Assembly (NCBI RefSeq): GCF_021018805.1
Contig: NC_086247.1
Location: forward strand, 97,419,338 to 97,483,337
From: Prinia subflava
Lineage: Eukaryota > Chordata > Aves > Passeriformes > Cisticolidae
Direction: 5' to 3'
DNA length: 64,000 bases
Within the stretch, counting starts at the first letter, position 1. The number at the start of each line of letters is the position of its first letter. The position numbers and the translations under genes were made by a program. The notes below the pieces were generated by a model, which was given only the letters and a program-made list of their open reading frames with translations, did not search any database and had not been told where the DNA came from. Shown here piece by piece: positions 58,821-64,000 of this stretch.

Positions 58821-59434
58821 TACACTGGTTACAGTTGGGATAGAAGTAATTTTCTTCCTACTAACCCTAACCCATAACCAATAACACATAACCCTAAGTC
58901 TAACCTACAGTGCTGTATTTTGAATTCAGCATGAGACTGATATTGATAACACACCGATGGCTCAGTTGTTGCTCAGCAATGCCTACCCTGAGCCAGGGCC
59001 TTTTCAGGTTCCCGTGCTCTGCCAGTGAGGAGAGCACAAAGAGCTGGGAGGAAGCATGGCCAGGACATTGACCCAAACTGGCCAGAAGGATATCCCAGAC
59101 CACGGAACATCATGCCCAGCACGTAAACTGGGAGGAGTTGGACAGGAGGGGCTGATTGCTGCTGGGAGATAGGTTGGGCATCAGTCACTTGGAGGTGAAC
59201 AGTGGTACTTTCTCTTCAGTTTTATTTCTTTCTCCTTTTCATTACAGTTACTATTGTGGTGTTATTATTACTATTAGTATTAGCAGTAGTGGTATTATCT
59301 TTTACTTTATTTCAACTACTAAACTCTTAACCCATGTGTTTCATCTTTTTTTTTGATTCTCCTCCCCAACCTAGTAACAAAGAGAGGGAGTGAGCTAGCA
59401 GCTGCACGGTACTTAGCTGGGGTTAAAGCACAAC
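58821..59434 (+). mobile_element. ERVL-type solo LTR, interrupted by telomere-like patch
   Basis: CTGGTTACAGTTGGGATAGAAGTAATTTTCTTCCTA at the start, TGGGCATCAGTCACTTGG in the middle, the AT-rich TTATTATTACTATTAG tract and GAGTGAGCTAGCAGCTGCACGGTACTTAGCTGG at the end are the avian ERVL LTR pattern. The first base pair is degraded (TA for TG). The normal run from CTTCCTA to TACAGTGCTGT is broken by 58861-58904. Confidence 0.8.
58861..58904. repeat. Telomere-like (CCCTAA) patch inside LTR
   Basis: CTAACCCTAACCCATAACC then ATAACCCTAAGTCTAACC. There are two perfect and several degenerate CCCTAA units, absent from related LTRs at this point. Confidence 0.65.
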
Positions 59435-62400
59435 TAAGTCCTTTATGGATTCATTAAGCATCATTGGCTGTTACCATCATTGAAGCCTTCAGAAATTACT
59501 TCTGTTTTGCAGGCCTAGATGCCTATGATAAGAGAGGAAGAAGTATCAATCTAACCAAGAAAACAATAAATCATTGGAAACATGGCAGAAGAACGTTTAA
59601 AGTGTTTACAGCTCAACAGTTTGCAGAGGCTGGCTTGGCTTGACTTAAGAACTTTATTAGAAATATTTTCTAGTGATGAAGCTTGAAAAGCACAGATGCA
59701 GGTGACAGACTGGAGATCAGTAGCTTGAATGTAGGATGTTACAAAAAAGGGAACTTGGAGCTTGTAATATTCAACTGATCAAACAAAACAGGCTGCTAAA
59801 TGTAAAGAAAACTGGTGATGATATTACAAAGACAGATACACTATGAAGAAGAGCTTGACTTCCTATCCTATGTGAAAAACATTCCTAGAGGCAGATCTCA
59901 CTGTGTTCTTCTAGGCTTGTACATAAAATATCTTACTCTTTCCTCTTAGAATTTATGTGCTTTTCAGATGGATAGATTGAGCTGTTTTCATCCATTCCCA
60001 GCAGGGTAGCTAATTTGTTAAAATGGCAGGAAGGATGGAGAAAAAACAAACAAAAAACAGAAAACCAGAAGCACTTTATAATATAAACAATATTTATTTG
60101 TCCTAATAATGCCAGTGTAGTTATGATAAAACACATTAAAAGAACTACAACAAACAGAAGAATAGATAACATTATATTCTTTTTCTCATTACATCCTCAA
60201 GGTCATTGTGAATATTTTCAGCTAGATTCTGCTCCATGTTTTATCTAGTTGTCAACGCTCTTAAAGTTAATAGCTGAGTGAAGAAGCACAAGTACTCCCA
60301 GCCTAGACCTATAAAACAAGCAAACAATGGTTATATTAATCTACTTTTCCTCCTCTCAGTCCTGGGACCAGCTATTCTGAAAAGACTGAAGTTGCAGAAT
60401 CAAGGGGAGAAACCCCATCCTCATCCTCCCTGACAGTGGAGCACCCATGGTGGTCAGCAGCCAGTGCATCTGCAGAATAACATCCAAGAGAGGCTGGGAA
60501 ACAGGAGATGCACAGTGTGATCCTTCTCATGGGCTCTGTCCTGCTGGGAAGGATCACAAGATCAGGGCTCTTTGAAGATGATTTCTTGTGAAATTTTTCA
60601 TCATCTTGAAGTTGCTTCTGTTTTAGAGGACTGAAATTGAGTCCTCTTCCTCAATAACCACTTTTCTTTTCTTTTATTTTTTTTTTAATTTAGGGAAGTC
60701 AAAAGGTTTGGTGTTTGTTTTAATAGGAGAGCAATAGTCAATAATCAAAACAAAGTCTTAGGAAGATGATATTGTCCAAAAAAAAAAAACCCCAACACCT
60801 GCTCCACCAAGAAACAAATGACTGCTACAATGAGTCAAGTGACCATCACTGAGGCAGACAACCACAGAGCTGCATGTGCCCCTCTCCCCCACCATCACAG
60901 TTGCCTCTCAAATCACCAATCTCTTACCTTCAGCAAAGACAATAACTCAGCTTTAAATTGTTGCATCACATCATCACAGCCAGAAACTTTGCTGTTAGTG
61001 GCATAAACACAGGAGATGTATAAGCAGATCAAATGCAGACAGCATACAGACTGCATCTCAATAACAAAATAAATCTCTTGAGAATGGAGCTATGCAGGAG
61101 AGGCCTGCACTACTCATTGTTTTGATTTACATGGAGAATGGACAGACATAGCAACCACCAAACTTGGGAAAAATGCCACTTTCAAACATCCTTTTACCCA
61201 TCTGGACCTCTATTTTGTGCTCTCACATCACTGAAGATCAGGTTTTTTGGTGGAATACCAGCTGCTCTTGGAGTTACTTAACCACAGTATATCCTATCAA
61301 AAATCAGCTGTAAATTTTTACAGATTACACTGCAGTTGCATAGTGATGAGATCCACACCATATTCCTGACAAAGCCAGTATTTTTTAATTAGCATCCTGA
61401 TTAGTTTTCTGAAAGTTTTGTCTGCAAATACACCTTTCCTAACACAGTAAAGGAATAGTATATCACTGGCTTCTCAGGATAACTGAAAGGGAAGACATGA
61501 TTGCAGACAAAAGAATTCTAGCTAATGAATTTGAACATCTTTATTTTCATAGGGTGAGAAAAGTCAGGGGTAAGCATTCAAAACAGATGGTAAAAGGTAT
61601 TGAATAAATTGAATAATTGCTATTGAGTGGCAGCCTCATCTGAGAGGAGGCAGGGAAAATAATAGAAAATCTTGACAAAAAGTTGACATATTTTAATCCA
61701 ATTTGAAATCCAACAGTAGTTCTTTTTGGATACAACTCTCTTTCTGAAGTGAAATATGCTCCTTGCAATCAATGTCAAGGACTTACTGATGAACTCAAAT
61801 GGGCTACCAAGCCTTTTGGATTCCAAAGGTGCTTCAGGCTGTTGAAAAGGGACACTATAGGAAAATAGCTGCAGGAAGTGTACAAGTCCTGTCCAAGAGC
61901 TGCAAACTCTGAAAATTCCACCCACAGGGCAGATGAGACATTAAGACCAAAGTTCAGCTATAAATCCCAGATCTAAGCAGTTCCATATGAGAGAAAAATG
62001 CTTTTGGATTCTGTAATAAATAAAAAATTATCAGTGCTACAAAATTTCCATGACAGATCTTTCCCAGCTGCCCAGCTCTCAAAGCAGGAAGGACTAAAGC
62101 AAGCAAAAAGGCCAGTTCCCAAGGGAGCCTGGAAAATCCTTTTTCAGATACAGAGAAATTATACATATAATGCATATTTTGAACATAGACTGTCTTTCAT
62201 CAAAACAAATGATAAAGATATAAAAGACTAAGATTTCTTCAAAAATTTTGATATTGGAATGGTGTACCCTTCAAATGTCTATAACCATCTTGGAAAAAGT
62301 ATCTGAATCTCACTCAACCCATCGGGCACTTGAGAACACACTCAAGAAATAACCACAAATCTCTGTTCAGCTGAGTTGGGGCACTGTTACTTTATAAAGT

Positions 62401-62978
62401 TTCTGCTAGCTGGCCTGTGTCCTTTGCAACTGGAGATCCTTGCAGGGTGAAAGCTCAATACCCCAAGAGAAGCAAACACTTCCATCTCTCTTTCTCAAGG
62501 GACAAAATATAATCCAATGGCTAAGCAACAGGAATTTAGAAGAAAAAAGGAGAGTAACTTTTTGCTCCACTGGGTTTTCTACGCACACCTGAACAAGGAT
62601 ATAGAAAAGACAGATTTGCAAAGATGTTTATGGGAGAGATTCAGGTTGCTTATTCCCAGGCCGCCTACAGTGCTTTTTGGCACTGCTTAGATCATCCCAG
62701 ACACCCACATGGGCTGGCAAATGTGTGTGACACAAGACCTTCTGGGCATCTATACCCCTCCGGAGTGGCAGCCATAGGCCACACAGGCTGCTCCAAAGTG
62801 CCTGAGGTAACATCAGGTATCTTAAACAGCTGGGGTCTGAATTTTTGCAGCCTGGTGCTGACCTAGCTATTCTGGATTCCTGAATGAGATGCAGATTCTA
62901 GCTTAAAAACAAAGAGAAGAGTATCTCAGACAGGAATAACAAAAACCTCATCTGAGTGGGAATCTTGCTAGAGCTAAC
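59435..62978. other. Non-coding DNA
   Basis: No recognised features. T-rich and A-rich tracts lie at about 60660-60690 and 60778-60792. Confidence 0.5.
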
Positions 62979-63530
62979 CATAGAATCATAGAAACATTTA
63001 GGTTGAAAAATACCTCTAAGGTCATTGAGTCCAACCATTAACCTATCACTGCCAAGCCCACCACTAGATCATGACCCTAGGTGCCAAATCTACATACACA
63101 CCCCTTAAATATTTACAGGGATGGTGACTCAGCTCCTTGCACAGTCTGCTCCAGTATTTCACAATGCTTTCGGTGAAAAAAAGGTCTCCTAATATGCAAC
63201 CTAAAGCTCCCCTAGTGCAACTTAGAGCCATTTCATCCTGTCAGGTCACTGGTTACCTGGCTACACCCTCCTTTCAGGCATTTGTAGAAAGCAATAAAGT
63301 CCCCTCTGAGCCTCCTTTTCTAGAGGCTAAAGATCTCCAGCTCTCTCAACTGTTCCTCATGCAGTGCTTGTGCTGCAGATCCTTCACCAGACTTGTTTTC
63401 CCTTCTCTGGATGTGCTGCATCCAGATGTCTTTCTTGTAGTGAGGGGCTGAGCACAGAATTCAAGGTGCAGGCTCGCCAGTGCTGAGTACAGGAGGACAG
63501 AACATCCCTAGTCCCACTAGCAGAGCCAAA
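62979..63530 (-). mobile_element. CR1 LINE fragment
   Basis: CATAGAATCATAGAA, GGTCATTGAGTCCAACCATTAACC, TGGTGACTCAGCTCCTTGC and the later GGTGCAGGCTCGCCAGTGCTGAGTACAGG are CR1 in reverse orientation, with the 3' end on the left. The plus-strand open frame 63137-63451 lies inside it and is not a gene. Confidence 0.88.
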
Positions 63531-64000
63531 TGCATTGCATGGCCATGTGTTTAATTTGGTCCTCTCCTAGCACCTAGCTCAACAATACTAAGTGTGAGGG
63601 AACCTCTAGAGCTCTGCTAAAGATAAGTGCCCCTGGTTTCTGCCTTAAAAGTCATAAAGGTTCACCTAAAAATGCAGCTGGATGGAAGGGGGTAATAGTA
63701 ATACTTCCCTTGGATAGATACCCACTGAGGGACATAGCTACTATCAGACCAAAAAGGGTTTGGAGGAACTTACACTCCTTTTCTTCTCATGATCACTTAC
63801 ACTCTGAAGCCTCACAAACCTTCACTTCTTTCCCAAACAAAGCTGCAGCCCTGGGAAGAGGCTCTCCTGGCAGCAAAGCTGGTCTGCAGCCTGCTCCCCA
63901 GGCAAGCATGAAGGTTACAGGAAAACTAAACCTGGGTCTCTCACATCCTTTAACTTGCAAGTTTTTTTACAAAAAATATGACCTTTACTTCCTACCCTAG
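63531..64000. other. Non-coding DNA to window end
   Basis: No feature recognised. The open frame running off the end from 63710 has no family resemblance. Confidence 0.45.

Noticed and set aside
1..64000. CRISPR arrays, bacterial defence or mobile systems, tRNA and rRNA genes
   Set aside because: The window has eukaryotic repeats throughout; the only tRNA-like matches are 18-base primer-binding sites.

Overview
The window reads as bird nuclear DNA, most likely from a songbird. CR1 LINE 3' ends with their ATTCTATG-type termini, avian-style ERVL LTRs, and three gammaretrovirus-like (class I) proviruses all point that way. I see no complete host gene, no rRNA or tRNA gene, no CRISPR array and nothing bacterial. 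The first 3.2 kb holds three spliceable open segments that could be host exons but that I cannot name. The rest is AT-rich non-coding DNA heavily loaded with LTR elements. That density and the lack of genes would suit a W chromosome or another low-recombination region, but this is inference only.

Layout. 1-4416: non-coding DNA with the candidate exons and an isolated GC-rich block at about 3940-4416. 4417-10865: provirus ERV-A on the minus strand, with 653-bp LTRs, a 4-bp target duplication (GTGC) and a primer-binding site matching initiator tRNA-Met. Its protease core, RT, RNase H, distal integrase and proximal env are deleted. 11026-17255: solo LTRs and CR1 pieces. 17261-26088: mostly plain non-coding DNA with CR1 fragments and LTR pieces. 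26089-46678: a nest of insertions. An old LTR (LTR-X) was split by provirus ERV-C (26247-45914, minus strand, GTAT duplication). ERV-C was in turn split in env by provirus ERV-B (29004-37692, minus strand, CCTC duplication) and in RT by an insertion of about 1.1 kb. 47368-49444: three solo LTRs. 55127-55512: a solo LTR with a 6-bp duplication. 58821-59434: an ERVL-type LTR holding a telomere-like patch. 62979-63530: CR1.

ERV-B is the youngest element. By eye its two LTRs differ by one substitution and one 1-bp indel. Env is open over 650 codons and pol carries a single in-frame TGA. Gag has a premature stop and a frame change before NC. ERV-A and ERV-C are more decayed.

The most unusual structure is the 5' end of ERV-C. 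In place of a U3-R-U5 LTR it has an inverted R-U5 followed by the end of U5 and then the primer-binding site. This is what a self-primed (snap-back) minus-strand strong-stop DNA would leave behind, and it implies integration through two U5 ends. ERV-C also pairs a gamma-like Gag-Pol with an Env whose fusion subunit is unusually long and rich in cysteine.
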